Positions 1 through 8,034 of a stretch of DNA of 20,330 bases are shown piece after piece. The stretch lies in NCBI GenBank assembly GCA_027318525.1, contig DAHVPA010000008.1:1-20330 (forward strand), read 5' to 3'. The notes below the pieces were generated by a model that saw only the letters and a list, made by a program, of their open reading frames with translations, was not told the origin of the DNA and did not search any database. This DNA comes from Candidatus Cloacimonadota bacterium (GTDB lineage Bacteria; Cloacimonadota; Cloacimonadia; Cloacimonadales; Cloacimonadaceae). Every line of letters starts with the position of its first letter. Positions within the stretch are counted from its first letter, which is position 1. A program made the translations under genes and the position numbers.

Positions 1-248
1 TTTTTTGAATACAGGATTTCGCCTGAGAGATTTGTAATCTGCCAACTCCAGTTATTTGCAGATCTGAAGAAAAATGAAAGATAGTATGTGTTTTGTTGCA
101 AGGAAATATTGTCACATAAAGCAAGAGCTGATTCGTTAATAAATTCAATATCTGTATCTGAATACAACTCGACTTTCTTCTCTCTGATTGTTTCATTACG
201 TAAAGCCAATGTATCGGCAAGATTCTGATTGTAATAACGGCTGGTTAA
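1..248 (-). CDS. Open reading frame continuing past the GHL10 amber stop (partial, leaves window)
   Basis: Directly after the TAG that ends the GHL10-like gene, the same minus-strand frame stays open for 82 codons to the window edge. It contains no ATG. The translation looks like real protein: a short helical stretch (residues 7-27 after the stop), then a beta-rich part with LYSDTDIEFINES and NNWSWQITNLSGEI. There is no signal peptide and no clear ribosome site. Two TTG codons (codons 14 and 28 of the stretch) are the only conventional start candidates; the second follows a purine-rich run. The simplest reading is a C-terminal domain of the GHL10 protein cut off by a nonsense change, a sequencing error, or a stop that is read through. 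A separate gene with a TTG start is less likely. A shifted frame with an ATG is also open here, but its composition looks less protein-like. Confidence 0.4.
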
Positions 249-1388
249 CTAGGTGATAAACTTCTCTTCGTCTGTTTCCGGCAATTCATTTTCCTGCCAT
301 TCATACAATCCCGCAGCTAGAGCAGGAAACATTCCGGTCTTTTTGACACCTTCATAACTGAACAAGGCTATACCGGCAAAACCCATCTGTCGGCTTAGTT
401 TTGCTTTTTCTATGATCTGACCTACTGGATAATCAACATACGGTGGGTTTTCCTGCCAAGCTCTCAAACCCACAACAATGCTATCCTTAGGAGCATCATT
501 GGCTATTTCATTTATAATCCGGTAAAAGTTGGTATATTTTTTTACATACGCCATTGGGTATGCACGATCGATAATTCCACTTTTTAACCATGCCGGCCAG
601 TCTTGAGCATAATGAATTCTGGCTTCCTGTAAATCAGCAAACACTGCAGCAGTTATTAACAGATTGGGATTTATTAGTCTTGCCCTTTCTCTTAAATTGC
701 TAATCAATTCTGTAATCTGTTTGATTCTCCATTCATTCCAAGACATATTCGTGGATTGTAGTTCGCTATTATATCGTGATACTGATACTTTACTGTACCC
801 GATCTTTTGTGCTGGATAGCGGATATAATCCAGATGAATTCCGTCCAGGGTAGGATAATTGGCTACGATATCCAATATAACGTTTAGCAAGTGATTCTTA
901 ACTTCAGGTATCCCGGGATCGACAAAGTAACCCATATAGCTTTTGCCATTCATCAGATTCCCATAAGAATCCACCATTATCCAGTCTGGATGTTCACGAT
1001 AGATGTAATTGTTTCTAAGACTATTTCCATTGGGAGATATGACATTAAGTGCAGATATCCAAGCCTGGACCTGTAGTCCATTTAGATGAGCCTGCTGTAA
1101 AAGGTATTCTAGAGGATCAAAGTCATTGTTTTTAAGGATATTGCTCCGCGGTTCCGGATTGTTAAATGTATAATTTATTTTATTCGGAGTATATAATGCA
1201 TCAGCCCGATATCTCACTTCTGCCAGTATTTCCGTTTGATTGTTATGCACCGCATCCAGGACCAACTCATCTATCTGGGCTTCATTGGTGATATTCCATG
1301 GCATCACCCACAGGGATCTGATTTCTGTTGCATTAATGCTTACAAACAGAAGAAATGTTATTATAATAATCAATGTATATTTAATCAT
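249..1388 (-). CDS. Secreted glycoside-hydrolase-like GHL10 (DUF187) protein
   Basis: 379 residues. Residues 1-20 form a signal peptide (hydrophobic run after a single Lys, cleavage plausible after Ala20), so the product is exported. The mature N-terminus (EIRSLWVMPWNI) and the motif DGIHLDYIRYP at residues 182-192 are typical of the GHL10/DUF187 (beta/alpha)8 family, which resembles glycoside hydrolases; the Asp residues of that motif sit where catalytic acids are expected. Members are thought to act on cell-wall or polysaccharide substrates, but the substrate cannot be read from sequence. The ATG overlaps the end of xseA by 8 bases (1381-1388), so the two are probably co-transcribed and translationally coupled. 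The frame ends at TAG (249-251), but the same frame continues open beyond it, so the protein may be prematurely ended. The family domain itself looks essentially complete. Confidence 0.85.
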   Translation of the reverse strand: MIKYTLIIIITFLLFVSINATEIRSLWVMPWNITNEAQIDELVLDAVHNNQTEILAEVRYRADALYTPNKINYTFNNPEPRSNILKNNDFDPLEYLLQQAHLNGLQVQAWISALNVISPNGNSLRNNYIYREHPDWIMVDSYGNLMNGKSYMGYFVDPGIPEVKNHLLNVILDIVANYPTLDGIHLDYIRYPAQKIGYSKVSVSRYNSELQSTNMSWNEWRIKQITELISNLRERARLINPNLLITAAVFADLQEARIHYAQDWPAWLKSGIIDRAYPMAYVKKYTNFYRIINEIANDAPKDSIVVGLRAWQENPPYVDYPVGQIIEKAKLSRQMGFAGIALFSYEGVKKTGMFPALAAGLYEWQENELPETDEEKFIT

Positions 1389-2757
1389 GGTTTTTCTTGG
1401 GTCTGATTGATTTAATGCCCGTTAGAACAGCTCCATCTTTTAACATTATTTCCAATTCATCATCAATAGTCAGTCCTTTTAAGGAATGGATGTTTTTCCC
1501 TTTTTTGGTAACTATCGCATAACCTCTATCCATAATTTGATGAGGAGACATATCCTCAAGTGAGATTCTGGCAAGTTCCAATTGATAACGAATATGGTTG
1601 AGTTTAATACTTGTAGCATGCTGCAAGCGTTCCCCGACAAGGTCAATTCTGTATTTTCCTTTTGATATAATGTTTATACTGCGGCTTGACAACATCCTGG
1701 CAAAAGCGATTTGACTGTGTTCCAAGTCTTTTTTCAGCATGCTTACAGCTTGTTTATATACGGATAAGCCGCTAACAGCTAAATCAAACCTTTGCTGATA
1801 GCTGTTGAGTTTCTTTTCCGGATTGAACTGCCATAATCTTACTTTGGAATCTTTCAGGAAACCGTGCAGCCTGAGCAGCCGGTTTTGAATTTGATTTTGC
1901 AGCTTCTGGTTTATACCTTCTAAAAGAGATTGAAGTTCAGCTTTGTCCGGGACTGACAATTCTGCTGCAGCAGATGGAGTGGGGGCTCGCAAGTCTGCTA
2001 CAAAATCAGCAATAGTAAAATCTATCTCGTGCCCAATCGCAGATACAATGGGTATATCAGACTGAAATATTGCTCTTGCCAAAGCCTCATCATTAAAGCC
2101 AAAGAGATCTTCCTGAGAACCACCACCTCTAGCAATGATAATGAGGTCAACATTAGCAGTTGCATTGAAGTATTTGATTCCCATGATCACTTGTTCAGGA
2201 GACTCCTGTCCCTGCATTAGAGCAGGAAAAACGTCCACCCGGCAAGGATATCTGCGTCTCAGAATATTGAGAATATCCTGCAATGCGGCACCTGTTGGTG
2301 ATGTTATAACCCCTATTGCATCGGGATATTGGGGTATAGCTTTTTTATGCTCCTGATCAAACAATCCCTCTGTCTTTAGCTTCAGCTTCAATTGTTCAAA
2401 CTTTTGTTGCAGCGCTCCTTTGCCATAAGGGAAAAGGGTTTGGACAATCAATTGATACATGCCGCTTTTTTCGAACACAGAGATTTTGCCAAAGCAGATT
2501 ACCTGATCTCCATCCTGGGGCAAAAAATCCAGTTTGTAATTCAGATTCCGGAAAAAAGCGCAGCGGATAACCGAGTTTTCGTCCTTTAGATTAAAATACA
2601 GATGACCTGAACTATGTTTTGTAAAGTTACTGATTTCTCCGGATATATACAAAGCTTCTATCTGCGTTTCCAATACTTGTTTTAGGTGAAAAGTAATCTC
2701 CGAAACGCTAAAAACAAGGCTTTCGTTTATTTCGGGTTGGAACAATCCTTCCTGCAT
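1381..2757 (-). CDS. xseA: Exodeoxyribonuclease VII large subunit
   Basis: 458 residues, the usual length for XseA. With the small subunit XseB it forms the cytoplasmic exonuclease VII, which degrades single-stranded DNA to oligonucleotides. An N-terminal OB-fold covers roughly residues 15-110 (VFSVSEI, ALYISGEISNF, GHLYFNLKD). The catalytic Exonuc_VII_L region follows, with GVITSPTGAA at 149-158, ARGGGSQEDL at 209-218 and a block at 241-267 containing GHEIDFTIADFVADLRAPTP. A coiled-coil-rich region fills about 280-420. No xseB is visible in the window. The ATG lies only 8 bases past the T-run of the nifJ terminator and has no good Shine-Dalgarno. The N-terminal homology begins within about 15 residues, so this start is nevertheless reasonable. 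The 3' end overlaps the GHL10 gene. Confidence 0.96.
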   Translation of the reverse strand: MQEGLFQPEINESLVFSVSEITFHLKQVLETQIEALYISGEISNFTKHSSGHLYFNLKDENSVIRCAFFRNLNYKLDFLPQDGDQVICFGKISVFEKSGMYQLIVQTLFPYGKGALQQKFEQLKLKLKTEGLFDQEHKKAIPQYPDAIGVITSPTGAALQDILNILRRRYPCRVDVFPALMQGQESPEQVIMGIKYFNATANVDLIIIARGGGSQEDLFGFNDEALARAIFQSDIPIVSAIGHEIDFTIADFVADLRAPTPSAAAELSVPDKAELQSLLEGINQKLQNQIQNRLLRLHGFLKDSKVRLWQFNPEKKLNSYQQRFDLAVSGLSVYKQAVSMLKKDLEHSQIAFARMLSSRSINIISKGKYRIDLVGERLQHATSIKLNHIRYQLELARISLEDMSPHQIMDRGYAIVTKKGKNIHSLKGLTIDDELEIMLKDGAVLTGIKSIRPKKNHD

Positions 2758-2765
2758 CTGTTTAG

Positions 2766-2793
2766 AAAAAAAAGGTCAGGACTGAGCCTGACC
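2766..2793 (-). terminator. Rho-independent terminator after nifJ
   Basis: On the minus strand a perfect 7-bp stem (GGTCAGG/CCTGACC; arms 2787-2793 and 2774-2780) encloses a 6-base loop and is followed by eight Ts (2773-2766). It begins 12 bases after the nifJ stop and ends 8 bases before the xseA ATG. It should end most nifJ transcripts. Confidence 0.9.
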
Positions 2794-2805
2794 TCTTCTA
2801 TATCT

Positions 2806-5800
2806 CTATTGAGACAATTTCCTGTATTGCTCATATCGCTCTTTGACAAACTTCTGTAGAGCAATATGGTATTCCTTGGATTTATCTGCATTGATAGCTT
2901 TGAGAGATGAATATCTTTTTTCGCTATCCAGAAATTCAGTCAGATTTCCGGTCGGCTCTTTCGAATCGAGCATAAGCGGATTCTTTCCTTCCAGTTTGTT
3001 AAGTGGATTGTATCTGTAAAGCAACCAATATCCACTGTCCACTGCTCGTTTTTCCTCTTTCTGAGTTAGTGCCATATCAATACCGTGATTGATACAGGGA
3101 GCATAGGCAATAATTATTGACGGTCCGGGATATGCCTCAGCCTCTTCAATCGCTTTTAGAGCCTGCACTTTATTCGCGCCCATGGCAATGCTGGCTACAT
3201 ATACATAACCATAACTCATCATCATCATGCCCAGGTCTTTCTTGGTTGTAGCTTTACCTGCTTCAGCAAACCTGACCACCGAACCCAGAGGAGTTGATTT
3301 GGATGCCTGACCACCTGTATTGGAGTAAAGCTCTGTATCAAGCACTAAAACGTTTATATTGCGGTTGGAAGCCATTACGTGATCCAAACCGCCATACCCA
3401 ATGTCATATGCCCAGCCATCTCCGCCAAAACACCAAACCGATTTCTCTACTATATAAGCGCTAAGCTCATGCACCTTGGAAAGTATCGGTTTGCATCCTT
3501 CGCAGGCTTCACTTATTGCTTTGGGCAGCAAGTTTATGATTTTATCTCCGTTGTCTTTGGCAGCCTGATCAACCTCTGCCCAATGCCTCAGAGCATACTC
3601 CATGGCTTGTTTCAGTTCCGGATTGATATTCTTTTCCAGCAGTGCTGTCATATGCATCTTGAGTTGTTTGCGGTGTGAATTTACTGCCAACCTCATGCCA
3701 TATCCGTATTCAGCATTATCTTCAAACAAGCTGTTCGCCCAAGTGGGACCTTTACCTGCTTTGTTTTTTGCATAAGGAATGGAGGGGAATGTTCCGCCCC
3801 AGATGGAAGAACAACCGGTAGCATTGGCAACAATCATTCTATCGCCAAAAAGCTGGGTTATCAGTTTGACATAAGGTGTCTCACCACATCCGGCGCAAGC
3901 TCCTGAGAACTCCAGCAAGGGTTGCTTGAACTGACTGCCCTTGATTGTGTTCTCTTTAAAACCTGCCAACACATCGTTGGGAAGTTTTTCAAAGAACTCA
4001 TAGTTTGCCTGTTCTCCCCGTTCTCTTTCAGTTTCGATTGGGCTCATTTCCAACGCCTGTTTGGGGCATTCCAGAACGCAGTCCTTACAGCCCTGGCAGT
4101 CGTCTATGTAAACTTGGATTTTATACTGATAACCATCAGCACCGACTGCTTTCAGTGTTTTGAAAGTCACGGGAGCTTCTTTCAAATCTGCTTCTGTCAT
4201 CAATTTGGGACGGATGGCAGCATGAGGGCATACTACTGAGCATTGGTTGCACTGGATGCAGTTTTCTGCTATCCAATGCGGAACGAAAGGAGCTGTTCTC
4301 CTCTTTTCCAGCTGCGTGGTTGCAGTCTGCATATATCCGTCGATAGGCATTTGGGAAACCTTGATGCCGTCGCCTTTTTCTCGCATAATGGGTTCTATCA
4401 CTGTCCTGGTAAATTCATCCGCATTATCCGGAATGAGTTTCTTCATCGGCATCGAACAGGCGGGTGTGCCAACAGGGATATCAACCTTAACCAGGGCTGC
4501 ATTGACTTTATCCACAGCGTCGAGGTTCATCTGGACAACATCATCGCCTTTCCGGGCATATGTCTTTTTGATTGATTCTTTGATGAGTTTAACTGCCTCT
4601 TCTCTGTCCAGAACACCGGATATGAGGAAGAAAGCTGTCTGCATGACAGTATTGACCCTACCACCCAATCCCACTTCATTGGCGATTTTTAGTCCGTCGA
4701 TGTTGTAAAACTGGATATGCTTTTCCTGGATTGTCTGTTGCATATCGCAGGTCAGGTTATTGAATGCCTCTTCATTGTGCCAATTGGAATTTAACAGGAA
4801 GACGCCATTTTCCTTGATACCTTCCAGCAGGTCATATCTGCCTATAAACGCCTGATTATGACAGGCGATAAAGTCTTCCACGGTAACCAGATATTGGGAA
4901 TGAATGGGGGATTTCCCAAACCGCAGGTGGCTCCTGGTGATACCGCCGGATTTCTTGCTGTCATATTGGAAATAACCCTGAACATACAAATCAGTGTGGT
5001 CTCCGATGATTTTGATGCTGTTTTTATTAGCGCCGACCGTTCCGTCAGAACCTAAACCCCAGAACTTGCAGTTGATTGTGCCTTCAGGGATTGTGTAGAT
5101 ATCTTCGGTAAAGGGGATGGAAAGATGAGTAACATCATCGTCGATTCCAACCGTGAAGCCGTGGAAACCTTTCTGGTTCAGATGCTCGTAAACGCCTTTT
5201 ACCATACCGGGAGTGAATTCTTTGGAGCTCAATCCATATCTGCCACCGATGATAAAGAGGTCTTTGCGGTCTTTCAGCACTGTAACCACATCCTGATACA
5301 ATGGTTCGCCCAGTGACCCCGGTTCCTTTGTCCTGTCCAGCACCGCGATATTCTTTACGGACTTGGGTAAGGCTGAAAGGAATGCATCAATGGCGAAAGG
5401 TCTGTATAAATGAACTTTGAGCAGACCATATTTTGTCCCTTTGTTCTTGTTCAGATAACTGATTGTTTCTTCGATCGTCTCGCAGCCTGAGCCCATGGCA
5501 ATGATAACGCTCTCAGCCTCGGGGTGTCCCACGTAATCAAACAGTTTATAAGCGCGTCCGGTCACTTTTTCTACTGCGTTCATATACTCCTGAACTATTG
5601 CAGGAACGGCATCGTAGAATTTGTTAACGGTCTCCCTGCCTTGGAAATAGACGTCTGGATTCTGCTGACCGACTTTGATGCGGGGTTTATCGGGATTCAT
5701 GGCTCTGCTTCTAAATTCTTCTATATATTTGGGCTCCAGCATATTAGCCATTGTTTCGTAATCTATCACTTCAATCTTTTGCAGTTCGTGTGAGGTACGG

Positions 5801-6324
5801 AAGCCATCAAAGAAAACCAGGAACGGCAAACTGGATTTAAGGGTGGAAAGCTGTGCTGCCAATGCCAGGTCCATTACTTCCTGGACAGAGTTGCAAGCCA
5901 GCATGCAATAGCCTGTGTTGCGGGTTCCCATCACATCTGAATGGTCTCCGAATATGGAAAGAGACTGGCAGGCGAGTGAGCGGGCTGTTACGTAAAACAC
6001 GGTTGGAAGAAGTTCCCCGGCAATCTTGTGCATATTGGGAATCATGAGCAGTAAGCCTTGGGAAGCTGTAAAAGTAGTGGTCAGGGCACCGGCGGAAAGT
6101 GAACCGTGCACTGCGCCGGCAGCACCGGCTTCAGATTGCATTTCAATCACATCAACCTGTGTGCCAAACAGGTTTAGCTTGCCTTTGGCAGCCCAGTCGT
6201 CTGATAATTCACCCATATTGGAAGAGGGGGTGATGGGATAAATGGCGGCAACTTCGTTAAAGGCATACGCTACATGAGCTGCTGCGCTGTTGCCATCCAT
6301 TGTGGCTTTGGTAAACTTAGCCAT
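2806..6324 (-). CDS. nifJ: Pyruvate:ferredoxin (flavodoxin) oxidoreductase, homodimeric type
   Basis: 1,172 residues, the normal length of the single-chain enzyme. It converts pyruvate and CoA to acetyl-CoA and CO2, reducing ferredoxin or flavodoxin, in the cytoplasm of anaerobes. Domain order is standard: pyruvate-binding N-terminal domain (YPITPSSNMGE), transketolase-C-like and gamma domains, a 2[4Fe-4S] ferredoxin domain, then the thiamine-diphosphate domain. Cluster cysteines are C689/C692/C695/C699 and C743/C746/C749/C753. The four ligands of the TPP-proximal cluster are also present (C810, C813, C838, C1077). The TPP-Mg motif starts at G968-D969-G970 and continues to YSNTGGQ. A Shine-Dalgarno AAGGAG (6332-6337) lies 7 bases before ATG. 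The gene appears monocistronic, with a strong terminator just behind it. Related 2-oxoacid oxidoreductases exist, but length and motifs favour pyruvate. Confidence 0.97.
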   Translation of the reverse strand: MAKFTKATMDGNSAAAHVAYAFNEVAAIYPITPSSNMGELSDDWAAKGKLNLFGTQVDVIEMQSEAGAAGAVHGSLSAGALTTTFTASQGLLLMIPNMHKIAGELLPTVFYVTARSLACQSLSIFGDHSDVMGTRNTGYCMLACNSVQEVMDLALAAQLSTLKSSLPFLVFFDGFRTSHELQKIEVIDYETMANMLEPKYIEEFRSRAMNPDKPRIKVGQQNPDVYFQGRETVNKFYDAVPAIVQEYMNAVEKVTGRAYKLFDYVGHPEAESVIIAMGSGCETIEETISYLNKNKGTKYGLLKVHLYRPFAIDAFLSALPKSVKNIAVLDRTKEPGSLGEPLYQDVVTVLKDRKDLFIIGGRYGLSSKEFTPGMVKGVYEHLNQKGFHGFTVGIDDDVTHLSIPFTEDIYTIPEGTINCKFWGLGSDGTVGANKNSIKIIGDHTDLYVQGYFQYDSKKSGGITRSHLRFGKSPIHSQYLVTVEDFIACHNQAFIGRYDLLEGIKENGVFLLNSNWHNEEAFNNLTCDMQQTIQEKHIQFYNIDGLKIANEVGLGGRVNTVMQTAFFLISGVLDREEAVKLIKESIKKTYARKGDDVVQMNLDAVDKVNAALVKVDIPVGTPACSMPMKKLIPDNADEFTRTVIEPIMREKGDGIKVSQMPIDGYMQTATTQLEKRRTAPFVPHWIAENCIQCNQCSVVCPHAAIRPKLMTEADLKEAPVTFKTLKAVGADGYQYKIQVYIDDCQGCKDCVLECPKQALEMSPIETERERGEQANYEFFEKLPNDVLAGFKENTIKGSQFKQPLLEFSGACAGCGETPYVKLITQLFGDRMIVANATGCSSIWGGTFPSIPYAKNKAGKGPTWANSLFEDNAEYGYGMRLAVNSHRKQLKMHMTALLEKNINPELKQAMEYALRHWAEVDQAAKDNGDKIINLLPKAISEACEGCKPILSKVHELSAYIVEKSVWCFGGDGWAYDIGYGGLDHVMASNRNINVLVLDTELYSNTGGQASKSTPLGSVVRFAEAGKATTKKDLGMMMMSYGYVYVASIAMGANKVQALKAIEEAEAYPGPSIIIAYAPCINHGIDMALTQKEEKRAVDSGYWLLYRYNPLNKLEGKNPLMLDSKEPTGNLTEFLDSEKRYSSLKAINADKSKEYHIALQKFVKERYEQYRKLSQ

Positions 6325-6331
6325 TTCATTG

Positions 6332-6337
6332 CTCCTT
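6332..6337 (-). promoter_or_regulatory. Ribosome binding site of nifJ
   Basis: AAGGAG on the minus strand, 7 bases before the ATG that starts MAKFTK. A closer ATG out of frame lies two bases after the site, so the spacing favours the annotated start. Confidence 0.75.
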
Positions 6338-6531
6338 AATGATTTATTTAATATTAAAAAACGTTATTCAACTACCTTGCTGAAAAATACACTATTTTAA
6401 TCCAGAAAATTGCCCTGACTGATATTGTCAAACAATAAATCCAGACACTACCCAATGGCTTTCTGAGTGCCTTGGCAGGCACCCTTGAGATGTGGCTGAA
6501 TCGGTTATGCCCTCTGTGGTTGTTTTCGTGG

Positions 6532-6675
6532 TCAGATTGTCCGCTTGACCCGGCGCACAACCTTGCGCCGCGCCGGTTTTTCCTTCTGCTTTTTCATACG
6601 TCCGACAATCATGCCGATGATAAAACCGGTCCCTGTACCGAGCAAAGTCGGCAATAATAAATGAGTCAGTACCAT
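6532..6675 (-). CDS. Small single-pass membrane protein with strongly basic tail
   Basis: A 47-codon frame from ATG (6675-6673) to TGA (6534-6532). A Shine-Dalgarno AGGGG (6683-6687) lies exactly 7 bases upstream. Residues 5-25 are hydrophobic and glycine-rich (LLLPTLLGTGTGFIIGMIVG), with GxGxG and small-xxx-small spacing typical of packed transmembrane helices. The remaining 22 residues carry 12 Lys/Arg and end in RRVKRTI. By the positive-inside rule the tail should be cytoplasmic. I do not recognise a family. A TTGACA (6727-6732, minus strand) lies upstream but I see no convincing -10. It is oriented with nifJ, about 200 bases ahead of it, and no terminator is obvious between them. A GC-rich 7-bp inverted repeat (6551-6570) falls inside the coding region, so a non-coding structured element is an alternative. 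Membrane-protein character plus the ribosome site favour a real gene. Confidence 0.6.
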   Translation of the reverse strand: MVLTHLLLPTLLGTGTGFIIGMIVGRMKKQKEKPARRKVVRRVKRTI

Positions 6676-6783
6676 TTGTTTACCCCTAAGTCAATGTATG
6701 CGTTCAAAATAAATCCCGGCTTTCCTTGTCAATCAAAATCCCCCTTTCGACATATCCTTTTTGCCCATTTCACGCAGAGGTTC

Positions 6784-6822
6784 TGCAGAGACTTTGCAGA
6801 GACTAAGTCTCTGGAAACCCTC
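6784..6822 (+). repeat. Intergenic hairpin repeat, copy A
   Basis: 39 bases that match the reverse complement of 16563-16601 at 36 positions with no gaps. The differences are at repeat positions 13, 29 and 31. The core CAGAGACTAAGTCTC is identical in both. Here the inner arms CAGAGACT/AGTCTCTG pair perfectly over 8 bp, extended by TTT/AAA beyond one mismatch. The hexamer GCAGAG occurs three times in 6774-6802. The copy sits between the divergent 47-aa membrane protein gene and the RNA methyltransferase gene. Confidence 0.85.
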
Positions 6823-6924
6823 ACCAGACATATCACCCAAATTTAGACAGAGGAAAGAGAATTATGCACTTCAAAGGATAGAAAATCTGCTTGCCTAATT
6901 TTTGAGCTTGATAAGTATTGACGT

Positions 6925-8034
6925 ATGAAACCTTATACGCTTCTAGCAGTAATTCAACCCGGATTGGAAGAGATTGCCCGTGAAGAGATTATCGCTTTGG
7001 GATATCAAGACCTGGGCATGGTCAGAGGGGGAATTTTTCTCAAGGGTCATCTCAGCACGGTCATCCGGCTGAATCTGTTCTGTCGCACCTTGAGCCGGGT
7101 CTTGATTGAAATCGACCAGTTTGAAGCAAAGAGTTTTTCCCAATTGGAGAAACAATTTAGCCACACAGACTGGAAGAGTTACGTTGGTGACCGCAAAGTC
7201 TGTATCCGGGCAAGTTGCTTTCGCAGCGCTCTATATCACGAAAAAGCTGTCTCAGAAAGGTTGATAGCCAGCCTGGCTAAGGCTTTGGGCAAACCTATCG
7301 ATGTAGTCGGCAGCCCTGATGAGGACAATACCCAGCTCATCGTCATCCACGCTGTGCAGGATGTTTTTACCATCAGGATGGACAGCTCCGGTGCTCATCT
7401 GCACAAAAGGGGTTATGGCATCTGCAAAGAGGATGCTCCCCTGCGGGAAACAGTTGCTGCTGCTTTGCTTTACCGCATTGGCTGGCCGACATCCGTAAAC
7501 TATTTGTTTGACCCTATGTGCGGTTCGGGCACCATCCCGATTGAAGCAGCCCTGATGGCTCAAAACAAAACGTTGCATGCGATGCGGGACTTTTCCTTCA
7601 AGCACTGGCAGACATTTCAACCTGAAGTATTCGCCAAGATAGCTGAGGAATCAGATGCACATTCACTGTCCACCATGCAGGTGCATATAGTTGGTTCTGA
7701 TTATGATGCAAAAGCAATCCGTTCTGCCAAAGCCAATGCGGAAACTGCCGGGGTTTCTGGTTCAATCAGCTTTGGCGTGTCAGCTCTGTCCGAAATAAAT
7801 ATTGACAAGAAATTTATGGTGCTTACCAATCCACCTTGGGGAAAAAGGATAAATGATGGATCCGTCAGAAGGATATGGCAGGTTTTGTCTGATCAGGCAG
7901 TCAAAGGCAGCAGTGTGCATCTGCTGTTGCCTGAAATTCAGGAAAGTGAATTCCCGTATCCTTTTTCGACCCTGCTGAGTTTCAGCTCAGGAGATATCAG
8001 GGTCAAACTGATAAAATTGGAGGTAAGACTATGA
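6925..8034 (+). CDS. THUMP-domain class I SAM-dependent RNA methyltransferase (RlmL N-terminal/UPF0020 type)
   Basis: 369 residues. An N-terminal ferredoxin-like/THUMP region (about residues 1-155) binds RNA; it begins with the family-typical PGLEEIAREEI and MVRGGIFLKG. HKRGYG-x-C-K-E-D-APLRET (about 160-178) leads into the Rossmann methyltransferase domain. The SAM-binding motif is DPMCGSGTIPIEAAL at 196-210 and the catalytic motif NPPW is at 302-305, as in N2-guanine RNA methyltransferases. By family it probably methylates a guanine of 23S rRNA or tRNA; the site cannot be told from sequence. It lacks the second (RlmK) methyltransferase half found in E. coli RlmKL. An in-frame TGA two codons upstream fixes ATG 6925 as the first possible ATG, though no good Shine-Dalgarno precedes it. 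It overlaps the next gene by four bases (ATGA). Confidence 0.88.
   Translation: MKPYTLLAVIQPGLEEIAREEIIALGYQDLGMVRGGIFLKGHLSTVIRLNLFCRTLSRVLIEIDQFEAKSFSQLEKQFSHTDWKSYVGDRKVCIRASCFRSALYHEKAVSERLIASLAKALGKPIDVVGSPDEDNTQLIVIHAVQDVFTIRMDSSGAHLHKRGYGICKEDAPLRETVAAALLYRIGWPTSVNYLFDPMCGSGTIPIEAALMAQNKTLHAMRDFSFKHWQTFQPEVFAKIAEESDAHSLSTMQVHIVGSDYDAKAIRSAKANAETAGVSGSISFGVSALSEINIDKKFMVLTNPPWGKRINDGSVRRIWQVLSDQAVKGSSVHLLLPEIQESEFPYPFSTLLSFSSGDIRVKLIKLEVRL

Noticed and set aside
6426..6431. Minus-strand TTGACA as a nifJ promoter
   Set aside because: No acceptable -10 at 16-18 bases. The nearest TAAAAT is about 26 bases away.
6468..6487. Hairpin GTGCC/GGCAC downstream of the 47-aa gene as a terminator
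   Set aside because: The stem is only about 5 bp and no T-run follows on either strand.
6372..6560. 62-codon minus-strand open frame between the 47-aa gene and nifJ
   Set aside because: No ribosome site, and it overlaps the end of the better supported 47-aa frame in another phase.
6661..6846. 61-codon plus-strand open frame
   Set aside because: It is opposite the start of the 47-aa gene and crosses repeat A. Its RFCRDFAETKSLETL segment is translated repeat, not a protein family.
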